Shown: piece after piece, positions 1-6,371 of the stretch
How the letters are laid out: every line of letters begins with the position of its first letter
How positions within the stretch are numbered: position 1 is the first letter of the stretch
NCBI GenBank assembly: GCA_009788135.1
Contig: WQSA01000079.1
Coordinates: forward strand, 1-9,536
From: Candidatus Fibrimonadales bacterium
GTDB lineage: Bacteria > Fibrobacterota > Fibrobacteria > Fibrobacterales > Fibrobacteraceae
Length of the DNA stretch: 9,536 nt
Direction: 5' to 3'
Notes under the pieces: model-generated
What the model was told of the DNA's origin: nothing
Database searches by the model: none
Seen by the model: only the letters and a program-made list of their open reading frames with translations
Program-made: the position numbers and the translations under genes

Positions 1-321
1 TTTATGGAATATCGCCTGCTGATTTCCCCGAATTTGATTTCGCTGAAGAACGGCGACTATTTCAGCTTGTTTTTGCGCTATTACTGGATGCTCCCAGGCA
101 CGGAGATTTATTCCTCTTGGGGCGAGGCTAAGGCGGATTTTGACCCTTTGGGTAGCGGTTATGGGGTGTTTTTGGGCTATCGTTTTTGGCAATGGGAGGG
201 CTTTTCTATTTGGGGCGAGCTTGGATATTTGAGTTTAGCCGTGAAATCCAGCGAAAAAGACAGAATTTTAAATTCTTGGGATTTGGGCGGGATTTCCATG
301 ATGATTAGAATGGCTTTTTAA
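1..321 (+). CDS. C-terminal part of a probable outer-membrane beta-barrel protein (5' end outside window)
   Basis: The reading frame is open from the first base and ends with TAA at 319-321, so this is probably the 3' end of a larger gene; the ATG at position 4 is likely internal. The roughly 105 visible residues alternate polar and aromatic/hydrophobic residues in short stretches broken by Gly/Asn/Asp turns (for example GYGVFLGYRFW and WGELGYLSLAV). The chain ends in a terminal Phe (MMIRMAF), which is the typical last-strand signature recognised by the BAM machinery. No specific family can be named. By inference it sits in the outer membrane as the last four to six strands of a barrel. The gene converges on purM with no bases between the two stop codons. 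A complete small protein starting at position 4 is possible but less likely, because no signal peptide is visible there. Confidence 0.6.
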   Translation, partial: FMEYRLLISPNLISLKNGDYFSLFLRYYWMLPGTEIYSSWGEAKADFDPLGSGYGVFLGYRFWQWEGFSIWGELGYLSLAVKSSEKDRILNSWDLGGISMMIRMAF

Positions 322-341
322 CTACAGAAAAACCTTATTTT
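312..341 (+). terminator. Possible A/T-rich terminator spanning the abutting stop codons
   Basis: GG(c)TTTTT at 312-319 can pair with AAAAACC at 328-334 across an 8-nt loop, with one bulged C. The tail TTATTTT follows at 335-341. This could terminate rightward transcription from the barrel gene. On the minus strand the same stem lacks a T tail. The stem is mostly A-T and therefore weak. It contains the last codons and stops of both convergent genes. Confidence 0.3.
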
Positions 342-1317
342 CACCTTCAATAACCTTGCCGCATTCAATCACGGTTTCGCCCTTGCCTTCCAAATGCTTT
401 CGAATTTCTGCGACATCTGCCGGATCTGAGAAAATCAACATTCCCATTCCCATATTGAATGTTCTGTACATCTCGTCTAATTCAACATTGCCGCTTTGCT
501 GGATAAGGTTGAAAATTTCCGGAACCTGCCAGGCAGAACGGTTTATTTGAACCGAAACTCCTTTGGGCAAAATGCGAGGAATATTGCCTTGAAAACCCGA
601 ACCAGTTATATGCACAAGGCCCTGCAATTTTTTCGCATGAACCAAATCTATCAAAGAGCGATAATAACTGCGATGCGGAACCGCCAAAACTTTGCCTATC
701 TGACCTTTTAAGTCGTGACCGCCAATTTCCAAAGCCTTGCGTGCAAGCGAATAGCCGTTTGTATGCAAGCCTGTTGACGGCATTCCCAAAACAACAGTTC
801 CAGGAACTATCTTCTTTCCATCTATAATTTCTTCTCGCTCAACAACGCCTACTATGGTTCCGGAAATATCGTATTCTCCATCGTGATACATGCCTGGCAT
901 TTCAGCAGTCTCGCCGCCTATTAAAACGCAGTCGTTTTCTCTGCATGCCTTGGCCATGCCTTCAACAACGGCTTCCAAAACTCCGTCTTCCAGCTTGCCT
1001 GTTGCCAGATAATCCAAAAAGAAAAGCGGCCGTGCGCCCTGAACCAAAATATCGTTGCAGCAATGATTCACAATGTCTTGACCCGGAAGGTCGTGGCTCT
1101 TAAGCCCAAAGTGAATTTTTAATTTTGTGCCAACTCCATCAACCGAAGATACCAGAACAGGGTCTTTCAAACCCAAGTGACTGAGCGTGAATAAACCGCC
1201 AAAATTGCCTATATCACCGAGCACGCCAGCGTTGAATGTGGTGCGAACGGATTTTTTAACACCTATCATGGCCTTGTCTGCTCTTGCGAGAGACACGCCA
1301 GCATCTTCGTAATTCAT
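322..1317 (-). CDS. purM: Phosphoribosylformylglycinamidine cyclo-ligase (AIR synthetase)
   Basis: PurM catalyses the ATP-dependent cyclisation of FGAM to 5-aminoimidazole ribonucleotide, the fifth step of de novo purine synthesis, in the cytoplasm. The 331-residue product is close to the usual ~345. The family signature motifs are all present in order: YEDAGV at 3-8, DGVGTK at 60-65, the ND...QGA.PLFFLDY block at 88-103, GGETAEMPGMY at 134-144, HTNGYSL at 185-191, HITGSG at 236-241 and EMYRTFNMG at 282-290. The start is ATG at 1317, two bases after the TAA of the upstream dsbA-like gene. An AAAGGA (1335-1330) inside the end of that gene could serve as the ribosome site at a somewhat long 12-nt spacing, so translation is probably coupled. 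The stop (TAG, 324-322) abuts the stop of the convergent barrel gene. The pairing with a thioredoxin gene has no obvious functional meaning. Confidence 0.97.
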   Translation of the reverse strand: MNYEDAGVSLARADKAMIGVKKSVRTTFNAGVLGDIGNFGGLFTLSHLGLKDPVLVSSVDGVGTKLKIHFGLKSHDLPGQDIVNHCCNDILVQGARPLFFLDYLATGKLEDGVLEAVVEGMAKACRENDCVLIGGETAEMPGMYHDGEYDISGTIVGVVEREEIIDGKKIVPGTVVLGMPSTGLHTNGYSLARKALEIGGHDLKGQIGKVLAVPHRSYYRSLIDLVHAKKLQGLVHITGSGFQGNIPRILPKGVSVQINRSAWQVPEIFNLIQQSGNVELDEMYRTFNMGMGMLIFSDPADVAEIRKHLEGKGETVIECGKVIEGENKVFL

Positions 1318-1319
1318 GT

Positions 1320-2042
1320 TTAGTACAATTCCTTTATCAGTTGCTCAATAAGAGCAGGGCTGAATCTGTCTTGGCGTTTGCCGTTTACATAGAAGTTTGG
1401 CGTTCCTTGAACTCCAACTTCCATTCCGAGCTTCATATCGCGGTCTATTATAGCCTGTTTTGCGGCATCAAGAACCATGTCTTGCCTGAACTGATCTATG
1501 TTCAAACCAACCTGTCCGGCAACAGCGAGGAAAGTTGAATCGTTCAAGCTGCTATAATGAGGAGCGAGTGCCCAGCGGTATTCCCAGAATTTGCCCTGTT
1601 TTTGAGCGGCTATAGCAGCAGCGCCTGCTGCCGGAGCATCTTTGTGGAAACTGAGCGGGAAGTGCTTATATACAAGGCGAACTTTGTCTGGGTAGGTGCG
1701 GACTATGGAGTCTAGGACCGGAGCTATTCTTGCGCAATAGGGGCATTGGAATTCGGTGAATTCGACTATCACTATTTTCGCATTAGGGCTGCCGGTGGAA
1801 GGGCTTTCGTCTATTTTCAAGTCGTGCACCTTGTTGGCCTGCTCAATTTGTTTTTTCACGTCTTCGTAAGAGGAATTCATGCCTCTTTCAAGAACAAAGC
1901 CCAGCACGCTTTTGAGTTCGGCGAGCTCGGTGGCAAGGCTATCGGCCTTTTTCTGCAAAGCCTCGTTGCTTTGCGGATTTTTTGTTGCTTGGCAAGAAAA
2001 AGTTGCCAGCGCTACGGACAGAATAAGGATAATTTTTTTCAT
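1320..2042 (-). CDS. DsbA-family thiol-disulfide oxidoreductase, probable lipoprotein
   Basis: This is a 240-residue exported thioredoxin-fold protein. Residues 1-16 form a short signal peptide (MKK then a hydrophobic run). It is followed by Cys17 in the context TFSC, an acceptable but not ideal lipobox, so the protein may be lipid-anchored. Residues 25-75 are charged and look helical or coiled-coil, a spacer before the catalytic domain. The active site is CPYC at 100-103 in the context FTEFQCPYC. The cis-Pro loop is GTP at 213-215 followed by NFYVNG, and the inserted helical domain lies between. These features are typical of the DsbA/BdbD/ScsC-like group, which makes or rearranges disulfides in the periplasm; CPYC fits that group. 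Which reaction it favours cannot be read from the sequence. The ATG at 2042 has no clear Shine-Dalgarno but lies 7 nt after a TATATT element. The gene is followed by purM after 2 nt and preceded by tRNA-Phe after 33 nt. Confidence 0.92.
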   Translation of the reverse strand: MKKIILILSVALATFSCQATKNPQSNEALQKKADSLATELAELKSVLGFVLERGMNSSYEDVKKQIEQANKVHDLKIDESPSTGSPNAKIVIVEFTEFQCPYCARIAPVLDSIVRTYPDKVRLVYKHFPLSFHKDAPAAGAAAIAAQKQGKFWEYRWALAPHYSSLNDSTFLAVAGQVGLNIDQFRQDMVLDAAKQAIIDRDMKLGMEVGVQGTPNFYVNGKRQDRFSPALIEQLIKELY

Positions 2043-2049
2043 AGGAACT

Positions 2050-2055
2050 AATATA
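2050..2055 (-). promoter_or_regulatory. Candidate -10 element (TATATT) for the dsbA-like/purM operon
   Basis: On the minus strand, a seven-T run and a C precede TATATT, which ends 7 nt before the ATG at 2042. No match to TTGACA is seen 16-18 nt upstream, where the sequence is the 3' end of the tRNA gene. If used, transcription would start at or within a couple of bases of the ATG, giving a leaderless mRNA. The alternative is read-through from the tRNA promoter. The T run could also act as a weak terminator after the tRNA, because a small ACTA/TAGT stem precedes it. Confidence 0.5.
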
Positions 2056-2075
2056 GAAAAAAACTAGAATGTTAG

Positions 2076-2148
2076 TGGCTCCGAGCAGACTTGAACTGCT
2101 GACGCACGGATTTTCAGTCCGACGCTCTACCAACTGAGCTACAGAGCC
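2076..2148 (-). tRNA. tRNA-Phe (anticodon GAA)
   Basis: A complete 73-nt cloverleaf folds from the minus strand. The acceptor stem is GGCTCTG with CGGAGCC (one G-U pair) and discriminator A73. The D arm is GCTC/GAGC with A14 and G18-G19. The anticodon loop is CTGAAAA, giving anticodon GAA. The T arm is AGCAG/CTGCT with loop TTCAAGT. The CCA end is not encoded: CTA follows position 73, so CCA must be added enzymatically. One oddity is that positions 27 and 43 are both T, leaving the top pair of the anticodon stem open. The gene lies between lptG and the dsbA-like gene in the same orientation and has its own strong promoter. Confidence 0.96.
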
Positions 2149-2158
2149 AGGGTCCCTA

Positions 2159-2187
2159 AATATAGAAAAAAAAGTCGGCAATGTCAA
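2159..2187 (-). promoter_or_regulatory. Consensus-like sigma70-type promoter of tRNA-Phe
   Basis: The minus strand reads TTGACA at 2187-2182, then a spacer of exactly 17 nt ending in an eight-T run and C, then TATATT at 2164-2159. The mature tRNA 5' end is 10 nt further on. The -35 hexamer is a perfect match to the primary-sigma consensus and the -10 has five of six bases. It begins 3 nt after the lptG stop codon. It is the only place in the window where the recurrent TATATT element comes with an obvious -35. Confidence 0.8.
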
Positions 2188-2190
2188 GGG

Positions 2191-3270
2191 TTACAGCCTA
2201 AACGACCTAAGCAACATCGCCAAACCAACAGTTCCGTAAATTATATGACCAATCCACGCCCCAAGCCACGGCTCCAAAATACCGTTTTCGCCCATCTGCA
2301 CGCCAACCCTTATTACAATGTAATAACTGAATGTCAAAATTATGCCAACGCCAAACTGCTGGCTCAAAGAACCACCCCGCTTGTATTTATGCGAAAGTGA
2401 AAGCGCTATTATCAAAGTCACCAAAGCCGTCATCGGACCGGAATACTTAAAATGCATCTGAGTCTCCATCTTTTTCGTGTCTTCGCCGCTGCGCCTCAAA
2501 ATCTCAATTCTGCGGCTGATTTGCCTTATGCCCATCTCCTCATGGCTTTGCCTCTCGTTTATTATGTCTTCCGGCAAAACGCTGGTCTGCTTGCCTATGT
2601 CCATTTTTTGGAATTTATACGCGCTCATATTTCCGTCCAGACTAAAATACCTGGCCCAGCCATCGAATAAAACCCAGGAAGTATCATTCCACTCTATATT
2701 TTTCGCATCGTAACGAGCAATCGGCTTGCCATTGTCTTGCACAACCAAAGACATCCTATCTCCCTTTTTCGTTATGCCGTTGTAATACTTAAAATACCAA
2801 TCCGAATGATCCGAACCTATATATACAAACTGATGCTTTTCCTTGATTCTCGGATTCTTTCTCTGTTCAATTCTGGTTTCCGTTATTTCCAAACGGCGAT
2901 AATTTGCATCTGGCAAAAGCATCTCGCCAATAACAAGGAGAAGCCCCGTTATTGCCACGCCGCTCGCAAGAACCGGCAAAAGCACCCTAAACGGGCTCCT
3001 TCCGGCGCCATACATCGCAGAAATCTCCAAATGCCTGGCCATAGCCCCAACACTGGCTATCGCAGTCAGCATTATTGCAACAGGCGAAACCAGATAAACT
3101 ATATATGGCAGATAATTCAGATAGTATTCCGCAACCTGCCCCATTCCCCTCAAAAGCCACATTTTTATATTGCCAACAAAATCAATTATCACAAAAACCA
3201 GAACGCTGCCGATTAAAATCAAAGCGAATGATTTCAGAAAATTCCAAAAAAGATAAAAAGAAAATCTCAT
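2191..3270 (-). CDS. lptG: LPS export ABC transporter permease LptG (YjgP/YjgQ family)
   Basis: LptG is one of the two inner-membrane permeases of the LptB2FG exporter, which extracts LPS from the inner membrane and passes it to LptC/LptA. I place the start at the ATG at 3270, giving 359 residues, the normal LptG size. This ATG forms an ATGA overlap with the lptF stop; a longer upstream extension would run through the lptF coding region and is not needed. Predicted membrane helices are at about 13-33, 52-78, 95-117, 275-292, 304-326 and 334-354. The large periplasmic beta-jellyroll region lies between helices 3 and 4 (about 120-270). The motif LEISAMYGAGRSPFR at 81-95 is the cytoplasmic coupling segment expected to contact LptB, and LLPDANYR at 118-125 follows helix 3. 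Assignment as LptG rather than LptF rests on order and length. It is co-translated with lptF. Confidence 0.9.
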   Translation of the reverse strand: MRFSFYLFWNFLKSFALILIGSVLVFVIIDFVGNIKMWLLRGMGQVAEYYLNYLPYIVYLVSPVAIMLTAIASVGAMARHLEISAMYGAGRSPFRVLLPVLASGVAITGLLLVIGEMLLPDANYRRLEITETRIEQRKNPRIKEKHQFVYIGSDHSDWYFKYYNGITKKGDRMSLVVQDNGKPIARYDAKNIEWNDTSWVLFDGWARYFSLDGNMSAYKFQKMDIGKQTSVLPEDIINERQSHEEMGIRQISRRIEILRRSGEDTKKMETQMHFKYSGPMTALVTLIIALSLSHKYKRGGSLSQQFGVGIILTFSYYIVIRVGVQMGENGILEPWLGAWIGHIIYGTVGLAMLLRSFRL

Positions 3271-4547
3271 CGCCTTGCAACCCGCCATGTTAAAAATAAA
3301 CCAATTGTCCCAATTAACGCATTGCAAGCCCACATGGAAATCGCCGGCGAAATTATCAAGCGATTTGCCAAATTTTCTCCGCCAATCAAACAAACCCAAT
3401 AAATGGTAAAAAAACCAAGGCTGTAAACCGTGCCCGGACCAATACCGCCGCGCCTTGCTATTATGCCGAGCGGAGCTCCTATAAGAGCAAATACAACGCA
3501 GGCAACCGCCGTGCTTATTTTTTTGTGAATCTCAACCATGTACTGAGCGATTTGCCTGGCAAAACCTTCACGCCTAACTTCCATTCTGTTTACAAGCGTC
3601 AAAATTTCGGCCTCTTCCTTTTGAACGGTTTCAGCCTTGCGCCGCGGCAAAGGCTCATCCAGTTCGCTTTTAAGAGATATTATCAAATCATTGGCATTTT
3701 TCCAAATCTGCGGTTCAAATTCTTCCGTCAACTTTCGCAAATTGTCTTTGGTTTCCTCCGTTGCTTTCAGCATTTCTTCTATTGGCATTTCCCGGCTGCC
3801 GCGATTCTTTGCATCCGTGCGCTCAAAGCGGGCATCCACATTCTGCACCGCAAAATCCTGATTTGCAAAACGAATCCTGAAATATCGCTCTGGGTCTTTT
3901 GGGTCAACAAAATGATTTTCGCCGTTTTTCAAGTGGAGCATCAACGTTGCACCCATATCCACATATTCCATGGAAGCGCTGTCTGCGGTTATAACTCTTG
4001 GATAACTGCCGCCGATTTCAAAAATCCTTATGCCGTAAAGCGTTGCGTTTTGATTGTCTATGCGAGAAACCCAAAGCTGAATACCGGGAAACTGGTTTAT
4101 TAACTTGCCTTCGTCTATCATAGCGTGCGGTTTTTTGCGGCTTATGGACTGCATCAGCATACCGCTTCTGTAATTCGCTTCAGGCAAAAGCCAGTTGTTG
4201 AAAACAATCAAAAGCACCATAATCAAGATTGAAAATATGAGCACCGGCCTCATGAGCGAAAATGGAGAAACCCCAGCCGCCTGCATGGCAGAAATTTCCC
4301 TGTCTGCGGAAAGCCGCCCGAAAGTCATGAGCGTAGCTGCAAGCACGGACATCGGCACTGCAAGGCCCACCATCCAAACCACATTGAGAACGAAAATTTC
4401 CAAAACAATCGAGGCTGGAATACCTTTTGAGAGAACTTTATCTAGAACCTCAACCAAAAAATTTATCACGAACAAAAATGTAGTCACAAAGAGCGCCGCA
4501 AAAAACGGAGCGATATGCTCTTTGAGGACATAACGGACAAGAATCAT
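3267..4547 (-). CDS. lptF: LPS export ABC transporter permease LptF (YjgP/YjgQ family)
   Basis: This is the partner permease of LptG in LptB2FG. Its 426 residues are about 60 more than E. coli LptF. Predicted helices are at about 12-35, 50-78, 100-121, 345-365, 372-392 and 400-424. The coupling motif DREISAMQAAGVSP is at 82-95, WLLPEANYR at 119-127, and the periplasmic jellyroll spans about 125-240. The extra length is a charged, probably helical segment at about 254-340, rich in Glu, Lys and Arg, placed between the jellyroll and helix 4. KKISTAVACVVFALIGAPLG at 342-361 is the conserved fourth-helix region. The ATG at 4547 lies one base after the TAG of the upstream secreted-protein gene (TAGCATG), with no clear Shine-Dalgarno, so reinitiation is likely. 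The 3' end overlaps lptG by 4 bp. No LptB, LptC or LptA gene is in the window. Confidence 0.92.
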   Translation of the reverse strand: MILVRYVLKEHIAPFFAALFVTTFLFVINFLVEVLDKVLSKGIPASIVLEIFVLNVVWMVGLAVPMSVLAATLMTFGRLSADREISAMQAAGVSPFSLMRPVLIFSILIMVLLIVFNNWLLPEANYRSGMLMQSISRKKPHAMIDEGKLINQFPGIQLWVSRIDNQNATLYGIRIFEIGGSYPRVITADSASMEYVDMGATLMLHLKNGENHFVDPKDPERYFRIRFANQDFAVQNVDARFERTDAKNRGSREMPIEEMLKATEETKDNLRKLTEEFEPQIWKNANDLIISLKSELDEPLPRRKAETVQKEEAEILTLVNRMEVRREGFARQIAQYMVEIHKKISTAVACVVFALIGAPLGIIARRGGIGPGTVYSLGFFTIYWVCLIGGENLANRLIISPAISMWACNALIGTIGLFLTWRVARR

Positions 4548-4548
4548 G

Positions 4549-5538
4549 CTATTCTACGCACGAAGAAACCCATTTTTTCAATTCCAGTTTCCATGAACTA
4601 ATATCAGCACTTCTGATTTTTGATTCAAGCTTGCTTTCTGCCGAGCGCGGGGTTTTGCTGGAGATTGAAAGGACCGGGTTGAGCGGCAACTGAAAAAATA
4701 CTTCGCCAGCGCAAGACTCGCCTTTCAGTATGGGCCTGAATGAGCACAGATGATTGCCAAGCGAAGCTTTGTATTCGCATTGAATTTCTGCATCCAAAAT
4801 GGAAAGCTGCAAGCCGTTTTCGCAATCGCCAGGATTCAGCACAAAATCTCCGGAAAACTTGGAGTACAGAATTCTTGAACCGTAATCGCTCGAATTGGGC
4901 CAATAGATTTTCTGGTTTGAGCAAAAATTTTGATAATCCGATTTAACCAGTTCATATAAATTCGAGACTTCTTCGCTGCTTACCGAAGGCACGCCCAAGC
5001 TTTGCAAAACTTTTCCATTATCTAAATATTCATTGTAAAGCGCGCTGGTTTTTTGCCAAGCTGTCTTTTTCAGCTTTGGGCTTTTTTGAGCAGGTGCAGT
5101 TTTACCTAGCATGGAAAGAGAATCTGCGATTTGCGTTTGCCTGGCCTGATAAGGCTTTGCGGCATTGACACGGCTCATGCAGGCAACCACGCCATGAGAA
5201 CCGTCTTTTGCAAGGCTTTTCTTTACCTGAGCATCTTGCGCATTTAGCAGTTTGGATTCTTGCTGAGTCTGCATTGTATTTTTCATGCTCAACTGCTCGC
5301 TTCCGTCCACAACTCGCTGATCCATCTTAGATTCCGATTTGTAAGAAACAGAACTTTTGATTTGACTGGCTATCATTGAACGCGCTTGAGCAATCGCATC
5401 GTTTTCGTTTTTCGCAATGCCAACGCCTCTGAAATCTCCAGATGCGCATTTAACATCTGCCAAAGCTTCTGTCATAGATTGCGAGAAAGCTGTTCCTACC
5501 AGCATGGCAAAAAATAGAAGGTAATATTTCATATTCAT
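4549..5538 (-). CDS. Secreted LPP20-like protein of unknown function, co-transcribed with lptFG
   Basis: I do not recognise a specific family for the whole protein. From the ATG at 5538 it has 329 residues. Residues 1-19 are a signal peptide (MNMKYY, a hydrophobic stretch, then TAFS before QS), without a lipobox Cys. Residues about 28-125 resemble the LPP20/LPP20-like fold: a Gly-rich GDFRGVGIAKNENDAIAQAR strand-turn-helix pattern, then a long Ser/Gln/Lys-rich helical stretch. The region 130-200 is polar. Residues 205-329 are Cys-rich. In total there are eight cysteines (31, 120, 206, 239, 254, 265, 276, 327), which suggests disulfides in the periplasm. An in-frame TTG at 5550 would add four residues but lies inside the TATATTTG element, and the ATG at 5532 is also possible. 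The TAG stop is one base before lptF. By inference it is an envelope protein, possibly related to LPS transport, but only the context says so. Confidence 0.8.
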   Translation of the reverse strand: MNMKYYLLFFAMLVGTAFSQSMTEALADVKCASGDFRGVGIAKNENDAIAQARSMIASQIKSSVSYKSESKMDQRVVDGSEQLSMKNTMQTQQESKLLNAQDAQVKKSLAKDGSHGVVACMSRVNAAKPYQARQTQIADSLSMLGKTAPAQKSPKLKKTAWQKTSALYNEYLDNGKVLQSLGVPSVSSEEVSNLYELVKSDYQNFCSNQKIYWPNSSDYGSRILYSKFSGDFVLNPGDCENGLQLSILDAEIQCEYKASLGNHLCSFRPILKGESCAGEVFFQLPLNPVLSISSKTPRSAESKLESKIRSADISSWKLELKKWVSSCVE

Positions 5539-5543
5539 ACTCA

Positions 5544-6371
5544 ATGGCAAATATAGAATTTTTTCTACCTTTCTCTATTATGATAACTTTGTTTGCCTCG
5601 GCGCTTTGGCGTTTGGGGTATTTAATAGACTCCAGAACGAGGCTTGCGCCTAAAAAAAATGCAAATTTCAAGACTCCGCTTTTGGGAATCGGGAGTCTAT
5701 TAGCTGGCGGAGCCGGCAAAACCCCATACGCCGCATTCGTGTCAGAACAGCTTAAATTGCAAGGACTTAGCAGTGCCATTTTGTGCAAAAATACAGGCGA
5801 TGAAAATTTATGGTATGCAAAAAAAGGCTTTGAAGTTTATACCGGCAATCGCTTTGAACTTTGCCAAAAGCTAGACGGCGAATACGATATTTTAATTAGC
5901 GACGACGGTTTGGAAGATCGCCGTCTTAGCCATGCATTTTGGGTTTGCCTTACATGGGGCGAGCGGGCGGAGAGTTTGCGAGACATAATTCCTCATGGCA
6001 ATTGCCGCAGTTTGTGGAGGGATCATCCAGAGATAGCCTGCGTGAAAAAATGCGCAATGGAGTGGGAAGAGAGCGCAAAATATGCGGATATAATTTTTTC
6101 AATGGAATTGAATTTGCCAAAGAATTCGGAAATAATCGCTATTGCCGGCATTGCCCGCTCGCAAAGATTTTTCGCGGGGCTGGAAAGGAACTATAGAATA
6201 GTTAAAAAAATAGACTGCCCAGACCATTTTAATATTCAGAAAAAAGCGGAACGAGCTTTGGGATTAGGTTTGCCGGTTGTGATAACGGAGAAGAATGCGG
6301 CTCGTTTGCCGCAACAGTTGCTTGAGAACAAGAATTTGTTTATTTCAACAATTTCGCTAAAAACGCCGTGA
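5544..6371 (+). CDS. lpxK: Tetraacyldisaccharide 4'-kinase LpxK, short and divergent
   Basis: LpxK phosphorylates the 4' position of the lipid A disaccharide at the inner membrane, giving lipid IVA. The product has 275 residues against about 310-340 usually. The N-terminal membrane-anchor segment FLPFSIMITLFASALWRL (7-24) resembles the LLPLSWLYG region of E. coli LpxK, which favours the ATG at 5544. A P-loop follows: GSLLAGGAGKTP at 50-61, where the family usually has GGNGKTP. GDE is at 85-87 and DDGLEDRRL at 120-128 replaces the usual DDGLQH..RL. IAGIARSQRFFAGL at 200-213, DHF at 227-229 and VITEKNAARL at 246-255 match the C-terminal half. The SRGYGG segment that normally precedes VGDE is absent. 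An alternative start is the ATG at 5580, which has a CTACCTT element 8 nt upstream; neither start has a Shine-Dalgarno. The 3' end overlaps convergent nuoH by 32 bp. Confidence 0.85.
   Translation: MANIEFFLPFSIMITLFASALWRLGYLIDSRTRLAPKKNANFKTPLLGIGSLLAGGAGKTPYAAFVSEQLKLQGLSSAILCKNTGDENLWYAKKGFEVYTGNRFELCQKLDGEYDILISDDGLEDRRLSHAFWVCLTWGERAESLRDIIPHGNCRSLWRDHPEIACVKKCAMEWEESAKYADIIFSMELNLPKNSEIIAIAGIARSQRFFAGLERNYRIVKKIDCPDHFNIQKKAERALGLGLPVVITEKNAARLPQQLLENKNLFISTISLKTP
5550..5555 (-). promoter_or_regulatory. Candidate -10 element for the secreted protein-lptF-lptG operon
   Basis: The minus strand reads TTCTATATTTG, with TATATT at 5555-5550. It lies 11 nt before the ATG at 5538 and 17 nt before the ATG at 5532. 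The full TATATTTG matches the Bacteroidetes-type TAnnTTTG. No TTGACA-like hexamer is found at 16-18 nt. The leader would be about 5-11 nt. If lpxK starts at 5544, this promoter lies inside the lpxK coding sequence. Confidence 0.5.

Noticed and set aside
1939..2187. Leftward 82-codon open frame running through tRNA-Phe
   Set aside because: Its middle is the translated tRNA-Phe sequence (VAQLVERR...SSSLLGATN), a familiar spurious reading, and it overlaps the dsbA-like start in another frame.
2737..3216. Rightward 159-codon open frame antisense to lptG
   Set aside because: It is opposite the conserved LptG coding sequence; its composition (Arg/His/Asn/Ile-rich) looks like reverse-strand translation.
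3271..3399. Upstream extension of lptG by 43 residues
   Set aside because: It would run through the C-terminal helix codons of lptF in another frame. The ATGA overlap at 3270 gives the family-typical start and length.
3525..4103. Rightward 192-codon open frame antisense to lptF
   Set aside because: It lies wholly opposite a well-supported membrane protein gene, has no start signals and no recognisable domain; it is a shadow of codon bias.
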